Shown here: piece by piece, positions 16,075 through 24,540 of the stretch
How the letters are laid out: the number at the start of each line of letters is the position of its first letter
How positions within the stretch are numbered: the first letter of the stretch is position 1
DNA from: an uncultured Lachnospiraceae bacterium
GTDB lineage: Bacteria; Bacillota; Clostridia; Lachnospirales; Lachnospiraceae
Length of the DNA stretch: 54,325 nucleotides
Assembly: GCA_910585205.1 (NCBI GenBank)
Contig: CAJUCC010000091.1
Coordinates: 1-54,325 of the forward strand
Direction of reading: 5' to 3'
Notes under the pieces: model-generated
Seen by the model: the letters and a program-made list of their open reading frames with translations, nothing else
Database searches by the model: none
Told to the model about the DNA's origin: nothing
Translations under genes and position numbers: made by a program

Positions 16075-19011
16075 TCAGTCCTGTGCACCGCCCTGCGACA
16101 AATGCTCCAGAACGTCAAACAGCCCCTGCTGCTCTCTGATTTTCTCCTCATTTCCCACAACACAGAGACAGTCATACGACAGAAACGCATCCAGATAATC
16201 CGCCAGTCTGCGAATGTCCGCCGGCGATGCCTGCAGCATTTCGTCCCGCTCTTTCTGTGTCTCCTCCCATGTCATGCCGGTCAGATACGCGATCATCGAC
16301 CGGGCGCCCTTCGCAGCCGGCGACAGCGGCATGTCGGTTTCGCTGACCGCACCGATAATAAACTTCGTCATCGTCCGCTCATCGGCCTGAAATTTCCGGA
16401 CAAAATCAGCCGCGCCCAGATAGGCATCGATCGTCTTTTCCAGATTCGGGTCACGGTAAGAGACAAAATAGCTGTCCCCGAACCGGCCGAAACTGCACAT
16501 ACAACCGTAAGCGCCGCCCTTTACACGCACCTGGCTCCACAGATATTCGTATCCCATCATCACCCGCAGTACCCGCAGCGCACCGGTATAGGGAAATCCC
16601 TTTTTCACGAAGTTGCCCGCCCGGCACACATACTGCACCTGTGCGGAGGACATCAGTCCTTCATTACACCGCGCCACTGCCGGCACATAGTTCTCCTTTT
16701 CCACCGGCTCCGTGTGCAGCGCCGCCGTCAATGCCGAAACGGCCTCCCGCAGCCCTTTGCAGCCTTCTTCCTCCGCCGTATAATCGACCGTCAGATTTTC
16801 CGGCCGGAAGATCATCCGGTTTAAAGTCTTTAACTTCGCAGTCACATCCGCTTTCCGCGCTTCAAAATGATCGTCAATCTCCTCCAGCAGCCGGTACATC
16901 GACAGACCGCCGAACTGCTCCGAAACATTCGCCGGCGCGGAGAAATGCGACATCGCCCGCAGCGCCGCCAGCGTATGCCCCGCGCTCATAAATCCCGCCT
17001 GTACCTTGGAGCGCGCCTCACTGATAATCTCCCGCAGCCGCTTTTCGTCTTCCAGTTTTGTTTCCAATATCATCTCACGCATCAGTGCAAACGCCCGGTC
17101 CAGTTTTTCGTAAAATACTTTTGTGCGGATCTCAAACATCATCCGGAACGCATCCGGCTTTTTGGCATTGGTATAGACATTCAGCCCCGTGCTGATACCG
17201 CCCGTCTGCAGGTTGATTTCGTTAAAAAAATCTCCGTACCCATAATGCTCCGTATCCATCAGACCGAGGACCGCCTTGTATACACTGATATACGGGAAAT
17301 ATTCCTTCGGGACACTGCCGATGTCAAACAGGAGCCTGACATAACCGATGCCGTTAGTCACCAGATCATGATGCAGGATTCGTGTCCCGTCGCAGATCTC
17401 CTCCCGGTTTTGGTAGCCCTCCGCTTCCTTTTTCAGATCTTCACGCCGCAAAAGCGGTATCGTGTTCACCGCTTCCTCCGAATCCGGCGTCTCCTGCCAG
17501 AGCGCCAGCGCTTTTGTCTCCTTCACAAGCGCGGCAAGCGTCTGCTCATCCATGGCAGCCTTTTGCGCCGCCAGCTTTTCTCTCTGCTCCCGCTCCTGCC
17601 GCGCCGCCAGATTCCGCACCGGTTCCACCATCACGACGGAGCTGTGCGGATTGTCCAGCAGATATTCCGCGATCAGTTTTTCGAAATAATCCGTCTCCGC
17701 CTTCTCCCGCATCGTGCGGAATGTCCCGCCCGCTTCCACATGCAGAAACGGCTGACGCTCGTCATACAGCCAGCTGTCCAGCGCCTGCAGGCCGTACATC
17801 AGACCCTTGGGATAGGAGCCAAAGTCCGCCTCCCGATACTTGAATTCATAATAATTCACGGCAGCGCGCAGCGCCTTTTTATCAATCCCCTCCGCCACCA
17901 GTCCTTCCAGCGTTTCTCTGATAACGCGAAGGAACGTTTCTTTCCTGTCAATATCCGTATTCTTGGACACAATGCTGAAATAGGGCTGCTGAATGCCGTT
18001 TTCATAGATACTGTAAATTTCCTTGCCGATGCCCGCATCGGTCAGCGCCTTCTTCAGCGGCGCCCCCGGCGCCGAACAGAGCACATAATCCAATATCTGA
18101 AAAGCCACATACAACTCCCGGTCCAGACTGCTGCCGACAACCATATTATACGCGAGATACCCGTTGTCTTTGAGCGGCTCACTGTCCGTGACCGGGTATT
18201 CCTTTTTCACTTCCACCGGCTTCGCAAAATGCGGCTGCTCCGTGATCCGGGAATCGACGGAAATCGCATCAAACCGGGACAGATACGCCTCGTCCAGCCA
18301 CTGCAGCCGTTCCGCCATATCCATATCGCCGTACAGATAAATATAACTGTTTGAGGGATGATAATACCTGCCGTGAAAATCCAGAAACGCCTGGTAGGTC
18401 AGTTCCGGAATACACGCCGGATCCCCGCCGGACTCCACGCCGTAGGGTGTATCGGGGAACAGGGACGAGAACACCTCCCGCTCCAACACATCGTCCGGGG
18501 ATGAAAAAGCTCCCTTCATCTCATTATAGACAACACCGTTGATCTTCAGCTCATCGTGTACGTCTTCCAGTTCATAATGCCAGCCCTCCTGCCGGAAAAT
18601 ATGTTCCTCCCGGTAGATATTCGGATAAAAAACCGCATCCAGATAGACATGCATTAAATTCTTAAAATCCTGCAGATTGCAGCTCGCCACAGGATAGACC
18701 GTCTTATCGGGATAAGTCATGGCATTTAAAAATGTATTCAGCGATCCCTGCGCCAGTTCGATAAAGGGATCCTTGACCGGGAAGCTCCGTGACCCGCACA
18801 GTACCGAATGCTCCAGTATATGCGCGACACCCGTACTGTCCTGCGGCGGCGTGCGAAAACCGATATAAAATACTTTATTCTCGTCGTCATTTGACAGCAG
18901 CGCAATCCGCGCCCCCGTTTTTTTATGTCTGAGCAGGCAGCTCTCCGAATGCAGTTCCGGGATACCATGCTGCGCTATGACCTCATAAGCCGTACACCTG
19001 TTCCAATCCAT
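16075..19011 (-). CDS. Insulinase-family zinc peptidase, M16C (presequence-protease-like)
   Basis: Large cytoplasmic zinc metallopeptidase that digests peptides inside a closed clamshell. From ATG 19011 (SD CGGAGG) it is 978 residues, the typical M16C length. The inverted zinc motif H64-I-L-E67-H68 lies in GVAHILEHSVLCGSRSF, and further family blocks are SLNTFLNAMTYPDKTVYPV near 95 and GVVYNEMKGAFSSPDDVLE near 160. The C-terminal half contains the non-catalytic M16 repeats and the R-x-K-G-G-A-Y-G block (VRVKGGAYGCM). An extra 49 codons upstream are in frame but lack SD and similarity. First gene of the operon running to alaS. Physiological substrates unknown. Confidence 0.94.
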   Translation of the reverse strand: MDWNRCTAYEVIAQHGIPELHSESCLLRHKKTGARIALLSNDDENKVFYIGFRTPPQDSTGVAHILEHSVLCGSRSFPVKDPFIELAQGSLNTFLNAMTYPDKTVYPVASCNLQDFKNLMHVYLDAVFYPNIYREEHIFRQEGWHYELEDVHDELKINGVVYNEMKGAFSSPDDVLEREVFSSLFPDTPYGVESGGDPACIPELTYQAFLDFHGRYYHPSNSYIYLYGDMDMAERLQWLDEAYLSRFDAISVDSRITEQPHFAKPVEVKKEYPVTDSEPLKDNGYLAYNMVVGSSLDRELYVAFQILDYVLCSAPGAPLKKALTDAGIGKEIYSIYENGIQQPYFSIVSKNTDIDRKETFLRVIRETLEGLVAEGIDKKALRAAVNYYEFKYREADFGSYPKGLMYGLQALDSWLYDERQPFLHVEAGGTFRTMREKAETDYFEKLIAEYLLDNPHSSVVMVEPVRNLAARQEREQREKLAAQKAAMDEQTLAALVKETKALALWQETPDSEEAVNTIPLLRREDLKKEAEGYQNREEICDGTRILHHDLVTNGIGYVRLLFDIGSVPKEYFPYISVYKAVLGLMDTEHYGYGDFFNEINLQTGGISTGLNVYTNAKKPDAFRMMFEIRTKVFYEKLDRAFALMREMILETKLEDEKRLREIISEARSKVQAGFMSAGHTLAALRAMSHFSAPANVSEQFGGLSMYRLLEEIDDHFEARKADVTAKLKTLNRMIFRPENLTVDYTAEEEGCKGLREAVSALTAALHTEPVEKENYVPAVARCNEGLMSSAQVQYVCRAGNFVKKGFPYTGALRVLRVMMGYEYLWSQVRVKGGAYGCMCSFGRFGDSYFVSYRDPNLEKTIDAYLGAADFVRKFQADERTMTKFIIGAVSETDMPLSPAAKGARSMIAYLTGMTWEETQKERDEMLQASPADIRRLADYLDAFLSYDCLCVVGNEEKIREQQGLFDVLEHLSQGGAQD

Positions 19012-19221
19012 TGCCAATGCCTCCGTTTTATTGTCTGCCGGCTGTTTTTTGTCCGGCGCATTATAGATTTTATAATAGTATTGCATTTCTTTTACTATAC
19101 TATAAATATCAGGGAAAAACAAATAAATTTGAGACGGAAAATCAGGCTGTAAAACCAATAACCGCCGCCGGAAAATCCACCGTCACGGCGGCAAAGGCGC
19201 GGCGGCCCTCCGTCTTTTTCG

Positions 19222-19250
19222 TTGCGAACGCCGGAAAGGCGTGCTATGAT
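19222..19250 (+). promoter_or_regulatory. Promoter of the purine permease gene, with a dyad in the spacer
   Basis: TTGCGA (19222-19227), 17-bp spacer, TATGAT (19245-19250). The spacer is mostly one inverted repeat, ACGCC-GGAAA-GGCGT (19228-19242), a possible operator. The leader is only about 40 nt, too short for a purine riboswitch. Outside this promoter, 19012-19296 shows nothing else I can support. Confidence 0.7.
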
Positions 19251-19296
19251 ACAGATTGTTATTGTTAATTTTATGTTACTAAGTGAGGAAGAGAAA

Positions 19297-20652
19297 ATGG
19301 AAAAATTGTTTCAACTGCGTGAAAAGCAAACGAATGTAAAGACGGAAGTCATAGCTGGCATCACCACCTTTATGACGATGGCTTACATTCTGGCTGTCAA
19401 CCCGAATCTCCTGTCGGCTGCCGGCATGGATGCCACAGCGGTGTTGATCGCCACCTGTCTGGCGTCCTTTGTGGGTACGGCGGCAATGGCATTATTGGCA
19501 AACTATCCGTTTGCGCTGGCTCCGGGAATGGGCCTGAACGCCTATTTTGCCTATACGGTGTGCATCGGCTGGGGATATGACTGGCGCGTGGCATTGATGG
19601 CAGTCTTTATCGAGGGCCTTATCTTTATCGTATTGTCTCTGACAAACGTAAGAGAGGCCGTTTTTAATGCGATTCCCAGTACGCTAAAAAAAGGCGTCAG
19701 CGCCGGAATCGGTCTGTTTATCGCCTTTATCGGTCTGCAAAACGGACATGTGGTCGTAAATAACGACTCCACACTGTTGTCCTATGTGGATTTTACCGGA
19801 ACCTTTCACACGGAGGGCATCTGTGCCATCCTTGCACTGCTCGGCCTGCTCCTGACTGCCGTTCTCTATGTGAAAAAAGTCAAAGGATCTATTTTAATCG
19901 GCATCGTGACGACATGGATTCTCGGCATGATCTGTGAAGCGGCGGGTCTGTATATCGTAACACCGGAGGCGGGATTTTATTCTCTTTATCCGACGTTTGC
20001 GCTGACGGATTTTACGGCGATCGGTAAGACGTTCGGCCAGTGCTTTATGGGCGATTATTCCAACGTGAGCATTACCAATTTTATCGTCATCATATTTGCA
20101 TTTCTGTTCGTGGACATGTTCGATACAATCGGTACGCTGATCGGCGTTGCCACAAAAGCCGATATGCTTGACGAAAACGAAAAACTTCCCAAAATCAAAA
20201 GCGCATTGCTGGCCGATGCGATCGCGACATCCGTGGGCGCAGTATTCGGCACCTCCACGACGACGACTTTTGTGGAGAGTTCTGCCGGTGTGGGCGCAGG
20301 CGCAAGGACGGGACTGGCTTCCGTAGTGACGGGGCTGCTCTTTTTGATCGCCATCTTCTTCGCGCCGATCTTTACGGCGGTTCCCGGCTTTGCAACGGCG
20401 CCTGCGCTGATCTTTGTCGGCTTTCTGATGCTGTCGTCCGTCGTTCAGATCTCTTTCGACGATGTGGCAGAGGCGATTCCCGCTTATCTGTGTCTGCTGG
20501 CAATGCCGTTGATGTACAGCATTTCCGAAGGAATTGCCATCGGCGTCATCTCCTATGTCGTAATCAATCTTTTCTGCGGAAAAGCGAAAAAGATCACACC
20601 GCTGATGTATGTGCTGGCGGTATTGTTTGTTTGCAAATATATTTTCCTGTAA
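19297..20652 (+). CDS. NCS2-family purine permease (AzgA/PbuG type)
   Basis: Proton-coupled importer of purine bases (adenine, guanine or hypoxanthine). The 451-residue protein begins EVIAGITTFMTMAYILAVNP, the AzgA-like signature of TM1. It continues with ALAPGMGLNAYFAYTV (TM3), GLQNGHVVV and the TM8-TM10 region FVDMFDTIGTLIGVA. The conserved SAGVGAGARTGLASVVTGLLF follows. About 12-14 TMs are visible. The start is ATG 19297 behind GAGGAAGAG; an upstream in-frame start at 19222 falls in the promoter. It stands alone: own promoter and strong terminator. Substrate among the purines cannot be told by reading. Confidence 0.93.
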   Translation: MEKLFQLREKQTNVKTEVIAGITTFMTMAYILAVNPNLLSAAGMDATAVLIATCLASFVGTAAMALLANYPFALAPGMGLNAYFAYTVCIGWGYDWRVALMAVFIEGLIFIVLSLTNVREAVFNAIPSTLKKGVSAGIGLFIAFIGLQNGHVVVNNDSTLLSYVDFTGTFHTEGICAILALLGLLLTAVLYVKKVKGSILIGIVTTWILGMICEAAGLYIVTPEAGFYSLYPTFALTDFTAIGKTFGQCFMGDYSNVSITNFIVIIFAFLFVDMFDTIGTLIGVATKADMLDENEKLPKIKSALLADAIATSVGAVFGTSTTTTFVESSAGVGAGARTGLASVVTGLLFLIAIFFAPIFTAVPGFATAPALIFVGFLMLSSVVQISFDDVAEAIPAYLCLLAMPLMYSISEGIAIGVISYVVINLFCGKAKKITPLMYVLAVLFVCKYIFL

Positions 20653-20664
20653 AAAATGAATGCA

Positions 20665-20707
20665 GAAAAAAAGATCCGCAGCCAAACGGCTTTGCGGATC
20701 TTTTTTT
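20665..20707 (+). terminator. Intrinsic terminator after the purine permease
   Basis: A 15-bp stem AAAAAAAGATCCGCA / TGCGGATCTTTTTTT with an inner GCC/GGC pairing and seven T at the end. Confidence 0.92.
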
Positions 20708-20921
20708 CGTCTGTATAAATCAATGCCGCAGCGGTTTCATCGTCCCGCTTACCATCACGCATCCGGCGGGCATGCCGCATACCCTTTGCAGACATCCACC
20801 CATTCCGCGCACCCGGAATACCGCTCCAGTTCCGGGATTGTCAATTTTCGCATCCCCGGCCGACGCATACTGCGCAGGCTTCGGCCGTCACCTTTTGTCC
20901 CTTCACAGTCCCGGGGCAGCT
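20708..20921. other. Intergenic stretch without recognised features
   Basis: Between the permease terminator and the EamA promoter I see no gene, RNA or repeat. Open frames here are short and lack SD sites. Confidence 0.5.
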
Positions 20922-20950
20922 TTGACAGCCGCGCCGGAATCTGCTATAAT
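20922..20950 (+). promoter_or_regulatory. Consensus promoter for the EamA transporter gene
   Basis: TTGACA (20922-20927), exactly 17 bp, TATAAT (20945-20950): full match to the housekeeping consensus. Transcription from about 20957 gives a 5' leader near 109 nt. It contains GCCTG/CAGGC pairing and two overlapping start-stop micro-frames (around 21016-21046) before the gene's AGGAGA SD. Confidence 0.88.
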
Positions 20951-21065
20951 CAATCCATTTTAACAGAAACACGCTTCCGGCACAAGCCTGACGGTTCCCA
21001 ACACAAGGCAGGCATATGTATGAATCAACCGGAAACATAGTGTAAGGGCAACAGGAGATAAAAAA

Positions 21066-21962
21066 ATGAAACAAAACCAAAATCGATACGGTATCACAAT
21101 CACGCTGCTCGGCGGCTGTCTATGGGGACTGTCCGGCGCCTGCGGGCAGTTTCTTTTTGCGCAAAAAGGCGCCTGCTCCGACTGGCTGGTGCCCATTCGT
21201 CTGCTCACGGCAGGCATCCTGCCGGTATCTTATTATCTTTTGCGCCGCCCCGGCCTGACCCGGCAGATCTGGGGCAGCAGGGGCAGTGCCGTCACCCTCT
21301 CCGCCTACGGCGTTCTGGGCATGATGCTCTGTCAGTATTCTTACTTCAAGGCGATCGAATACTCCAACGCCGGAACGGCAACCGTATTGCAGTATCTCTC
21401 GCCCGTACTGATTATGCTTACCATGTGCGTCCGTGAAAAACGGCTGCCCGGCATTGTCAATACCGCTGCCGTCCTGCTGGCGCTGTGCGGCGTCTTCCTC
21501 CTTGCCACGCACGGGCAGCCCGGCCGGCTCGCCATTTCCGGCGCTGCGCTTTTCTGGGGGCTGTTTTCCGCCGTTACGGTCGTACTGTACAATCTGATTC
21601 CCCGGACTCTGATGAAGACTTATCCCACACCCTTCCTGCTCGGATGGGCCATGCTGATCGGCGGCGCGCTGCTCTGTCTGCTCCGCAGGCCGTGGCTGTA
21701 CCGGCCGCTCGTCGATGTGCAGACTGTCATCTGTCTGGCGGCCATTATCTTTCTGGGCACCATCGTCTCCTTTTCCCTGTATATGCAGGGTGTGAAACTG
21801 ATCGGACCGGAAAAGGCCAGTCTGTATGCCTGCATCGAACCCGTTTCGGCCGCACTCTTCTCCACCTTCTGGCTCCGTGTGCCGTTCGGCCGCACCGATA
21901 TTATCGGATTTTTGTGTATCTTATCGACACTGTTTCTGATAACAATATGGGGGAAACGCTGA
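21066..21962 (+). CDS. EamA/DMT-family transporter
   Basis: Ten-helix inner membrane transporter of the drug/metabolite superfamily with two EamA halves (about 8-140 and 155-295). Visible family features: GGCLWGLSGACGQFLF in TM1, the proline-rich loop after TM3, YSNAGTATVLQYLSPVLIML at the end of the first repeat, and LIGPEKASLYACIEPVSAAL at the end of the second. Relatives export amino acids or other small metabolites; no substrate can be assigned. ATG 21066 follows AGGAGATAAAAA. It is transcribed from a perfect consensus promoter and is followed by a separately promoted gene. Confidence 0.92.
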   Translation: MKQNQNRYGITITLLGGCLWGLSGACGQFLFAQKGACSDWLVPIRLLTAGILPVSYYLLRRPGLTRQIWGSRGSAVTLSAYGVLGMMLCQYSYFKAIEYSNAGTATVLQYLSPVLIMLTMCVREKRLPGIVNTAAVLLALCGVFLLATHGQPGRLAISGAALFWGLFSAVTVVLYNLIPRTLMKTYPTPFLLGWAMLIGGALLCLLRRPWLYRPLVDVQTVICLAAIIFLGTIVSFSLYMQGVKLIGPEKASLYACIEPVSAALFSTFWLRVPFGRTDIIGFLCILSTLFLITIWGKR

Positions 21963-22020
21963 AAGCCGTTATCCATACGCAAATCGTCACTTTCGGGTAC
22001 CCAAATCCCCCTGCCCGCCC

Positions 22021-22049
22021 TTGAACCGCCATGCAGCGGATGCTATACT
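22021..22049 (+). promoter_or_regulatory. Promoter of the DUF4272 gene
   Basis: TTGAAC (22021-22026), 17-bp spacer, TATACT (22044-22049), 33 bp before the start codon. Confidence 0.75.
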
Positions 22050-22082
22050 GTAACTGATTACAATATACGAGGGGAATGTATT

Positions 22083-23360
22083 ATGAAACCATTATTCGGA
22101 AAAAAGAAAACACGCAAGCAATACGAAAAAAATGTCTATCTCTTCGGCCTGCCGGGCGAACTGGAACCCGTCATGCACATCCTCTGTGACACATTCGGCA
22201 CAGATGCCGCATCGGGCAGCGGCAATACCCTGCAGCTCCACAACGGCGACATCACAGTCAATGCCGTCGTTATCTGCGAATCCATAAACGACGAGGCGAA
22301 AGCATATGTAACGGATCAGCGGGACCGGACACGCAGCCATTTTATGACGGTGGAGACAGCGCATACCGGCGTGCGCACCAATCTGTTTTACCAGCTTGGC
22401 TGCGCAGGCTGTTTTATTTCCGTCCATTATACCTTTTCCGCAGAAGACATACCGCGGAAACGGGCCATGGTCGAAGATATGTTGATCCGGACACTGCCGC
22501 CGCTACACGGCGTAATGCTCATCCCCGGTGAGACGAACCGGGAACCGGATGCCATCTACTGTGCGGACGCCGACGGCAGCCGGCAGCTGATCCTGTCCGA
22601 GACCGGCGAAAGTACATTTGATACCTATCTTCCCAGAATGGGTCCGGAACTGCATGAGCTTTACCCGGATATACCGGCCCGGCAGCTTGACCGGCGAAAA
22701 CGCAGCCGCCGGATTCTGAAACGGCACGGCATCTATGTGCCGGGATTTTATCCGGTGATCGAGTCGGAAACGAAAGCCGTCATACGAACCCCGGAAGAAA
22801 TTGCCGGACGCGCCGTCGCCCTGATGACCGTATCTCTCTACTCGGAATGTCTGCTGGCCGAAGATATGACCCCTTCGGAAGCGCTCGGCTTTGTGAGCAG
22901 CATTATCGATACCTTCTGCACCGCGGAAACCGTCGGGACATTCTTCTCGCCAAACGAATGGGAATATCTGCACAATGCGGATTCCACGCAGCAGGAACGC
23001 CTGAACGGCTCCTGGCAGTATGAAAATCTCTGGGTTATGGAATGGGCGCTCGGATTTGTGGACACGCTGGACTTTCCGCAGCACTACTGCGACGTGCCGG
23101 AGAGCGTACGACTTCTGAAGAACTGTGAAAATTTCGAAGATATTCTGGCAAAAGCAAAGCCGCGAACGGCTTCGGAGCTTCTGGACGCCTGCGATCTGAT
23201 CTTTTGTCTTGACTGGGCCTGTGTGGATGCACGCATGTATCGCTTTCCGATGCCGGCCGGCATGGACGGCGGTGTCGTGCAGGAGCGGCACAGATCCCTG
23301 AACTGGCTGACCGGCTATGACGAATCGGCCGCGTGGGACGACGTGGGAACCGATACATAG
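22083..23360 (+). CDS. DUF4272 domain protein of unknown function
   Basis: Soluble protein of 425 residues without signal peptide or TM. The N-terminal part (10-190) has an alternating sheet/helix pattern without a recognised motif. The C-terminal half (about 205-415) fits DUF4272: RSRRILKRHGIYVPGFYPVI, the block EIAGRAVALMTVSLYSECLL, and ENLWVMEWALGFVDTLDFP, ending with the W-x-x-G-Y-D-E-x-A-x-W-D-D type tail. Function is unknown. ATG 22083 is behind GAGGGGAATGTATT. Its stop lies 8 bp from the stop of the convergent gene on the other strand, with no terminator between them. Confidence 0.82.
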   Translation: MKPLFGKKKTRKQYEKNVYLFGLPGELEPVMHILCDTFGTDAASGSGNTLQLHNGDITVNAVVICESINDEAKAYVTDQRDRTRSHFMTVETAHTGVRTNLFYQLGCAGCFISVHYTFSAEDIPRKRAMVEDMLIRTLPPLHGVMLIPGETNREPDAIYCADADGSRQLILSETGESTFDTYLPRMGPELHELYPDIPARQLDRRKRSRRILKRHGIYVPGFYPVIESETKAVIRTPEEIAGRAVALMTVSLYSECLLAEDMTPSEALGFVSSIIDTFCTAETVGTFFSPNEWEYLHNADSTQQERLNGSWQYENLWVMEWALGFVDTLDFPQHYCDVPESVRLLKNCENFEDILAKAKPRTASELLDACDLIFCLDWACVDARMYRFPMPAGMDGGVVQERHRSLNWLTGYDESAAWDDVGTDT

Positions 23361-23368
23361 AAAAAAGA

Positions 23369-23779
23369 TCACAGACTCATCATCATAATATGCAGCTTGG
23401 TCAGCACCATTTCTCCGACGATGATTTCATCCTGCCTGGCTTTCCATTCCGCATGCCTGATGATTTCATCAATCGTATGATATTCACGCCGGTACTGCCA
23501 GGTCCCTCTTTTGGACAAGACGGGAATGTCCATCTGAAACCTGGCTTTGAGCTGCCGGTACACCATATACGAGAGGTCGGTATCCCTGATATAAAAAATA
23601 TGATTTTCCGGCGTCGTATCCTCCGCCACTTCTTTCAGGATATAATGGCTCAGAATCGCCTTCAGCTTAAAAGGGATTTCGTCACTGTCCATCATTTCCC
23701 GGTACGTGTATTTTGCACCGATGTATACACGCGATACATCCTGCATCACATATTTAAAATCACGATTCTCCGTTTCCAT
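23369..23779 (-). CDS. Conserved hypothetical protein, third gene of the sigma-like operon
   Basis: A 136-residue soluble protein, rich in charged residues and ending in a hydrophobic Met-rich stretch (LTKLHIMMMSL). No domain is recognised. Secondary structure reads as mixed alpha/beta. Its start overlaps the last 20 bases of the sigma-like gene, so it is translationally coupled to it and may work with it. I cannot name a function. Confidence 0.7.
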   Translation of the reverse strand: METENRDFKYVMQDVSRVYIGAKYTYREMMDSDEIPFKLKAILSHYILKEVAEDTTPENHIFYIRDTDLSYMVYRQLKARFQMDIPVLSKRGTWQYRREYHTIDEIIRHAEWKARQDEIIVGEMVLTKLHIMMMSL

Positions 23780-24521
23780 CGGTATCCTCTATCTCTTCTA
23801 TCTTACTGCCGCTGAGCCGCAGCGCTTCGCGGATCTCTTCCGCGCTGATCCCCGACTCCTGCTCCAGTTCCCCAACGCTGACTTTCCTGCGCAGCTCCTT
23901 CGAGAGCGCACGGGCGGCATCACTGACCTTATTGACCCGCTGCGCCGCCTGTCTGCCAATCTTCCCCGATCGGGTATCTTCCGCAATGCACTGTTCCATG
24001 GCATCCATCACCATACGGACAAGCATGCCTTCCGCCTGCGCCGCACGCTCCGCACCGAGGCTGTGCAGCATTTCCACGCCGATGACAAGCGCCACATTGC
24101 CCTCTCCGATCAGATCCGCGATCGCGGCTCCCTGCCCGGCATACAGCCGCGCCACATCCGCCACGTCCGGCAGAAAAAGGGAGATCAACCGCTCCCCTGC
24201 AGCCCTGTCCCCCGTCATCACAGACAGGATAACGGCTTCTTTTTCTCTTTTTCCGGCCCGCTTCAGGTGCCCCAGTTCCCGCAGATAGGACGCCAGATAC
24301 GCCTTGTCCGCATCGTCCAAAGCCGCATCGCGGTCCGGCGGTTCCCCGACGCCGATTCCCTTCTTTTCCAGGTACTCGTAAATCATCCGGTACTGCGGCC
24401 CGTCCAGGGAAAAACCGGCAAACGCCTCCCGAATCTCCTCCTCCGTTACCACGCCCCGCTGTTCTTTTCCCTTTTGTCTGATCTGTTCCAATGCCTGCCC
24501 GAAGGCAATCTCTCTGTCCAT
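23760..24521 (-). CDS. Sigma-70-like protein lacking region 4 (degenerate sigma factor)
   Basis: The 253 residues align along their length with the front of a housekeeping sigma factor. Region 1.1-like VVTEEEIREAF...QYRMIYEYLEKKGIGV is at 24-58. A region 1.2-like stretch with EKEAVILSVMTGDRAAGERL is at 70-112. Regions 2.1-2.2 include GQGAAIADLIGEGNVALVIG at 129-148, compared with the usual DLIQEGNIGL that contacts the beta-prime clamp. The -10 recognition part (2.3-2.4; about 153-176) has lost its aromatic, basic character. A region 3-like VNKVSDAARALSKELRRKV plus GISAEEIREAL (196-234) follows, then an acidic end. There is no region 4. So it may bind core polymerase but not read promoters. 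Coupled to the gene before and after it. Confidence 0.75.
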   Translation of the reverse strand: MDREIAFGQALEQIRQKGKEQRGVVTEEEIREAFAGFSLDGPQYRMIYEYLEKKGIGVGEPPDRDAALDDADKAYLASYLRELGHLKRAGKREKEAVILSVMTGDRAAGERLISLFLPDVADVARLYAGQGAAIADLIGEGNVALVIGVEMLHSLGAERAAQAEGMLVRMVMDAMEQCIAEDTRSGKIGRQAAQRVNKVSDAARALSKELRRKVSVGELEQESGISAEEIREALRLSGSKIEEIEDTDGNGES

Positions 24522-24540
24522 ACAGCCTCCCGAATGATCT

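Noticed and set aside
16867..18354. Plus-strand frame of 495 codons inside the M16C peptidase gene
   Set aside because: Shadow frame, Arg/His/Pro-rich, as for other antisense frames in this GC-rich region (for example 626-1837, 30374-31900, 33839-34891, 45776-47278).
19251..19296. Purine riboswitch before the purine permease
   Set aside because: Only about 40 nt of leader lies after the promoter, with none of the conserved loops.
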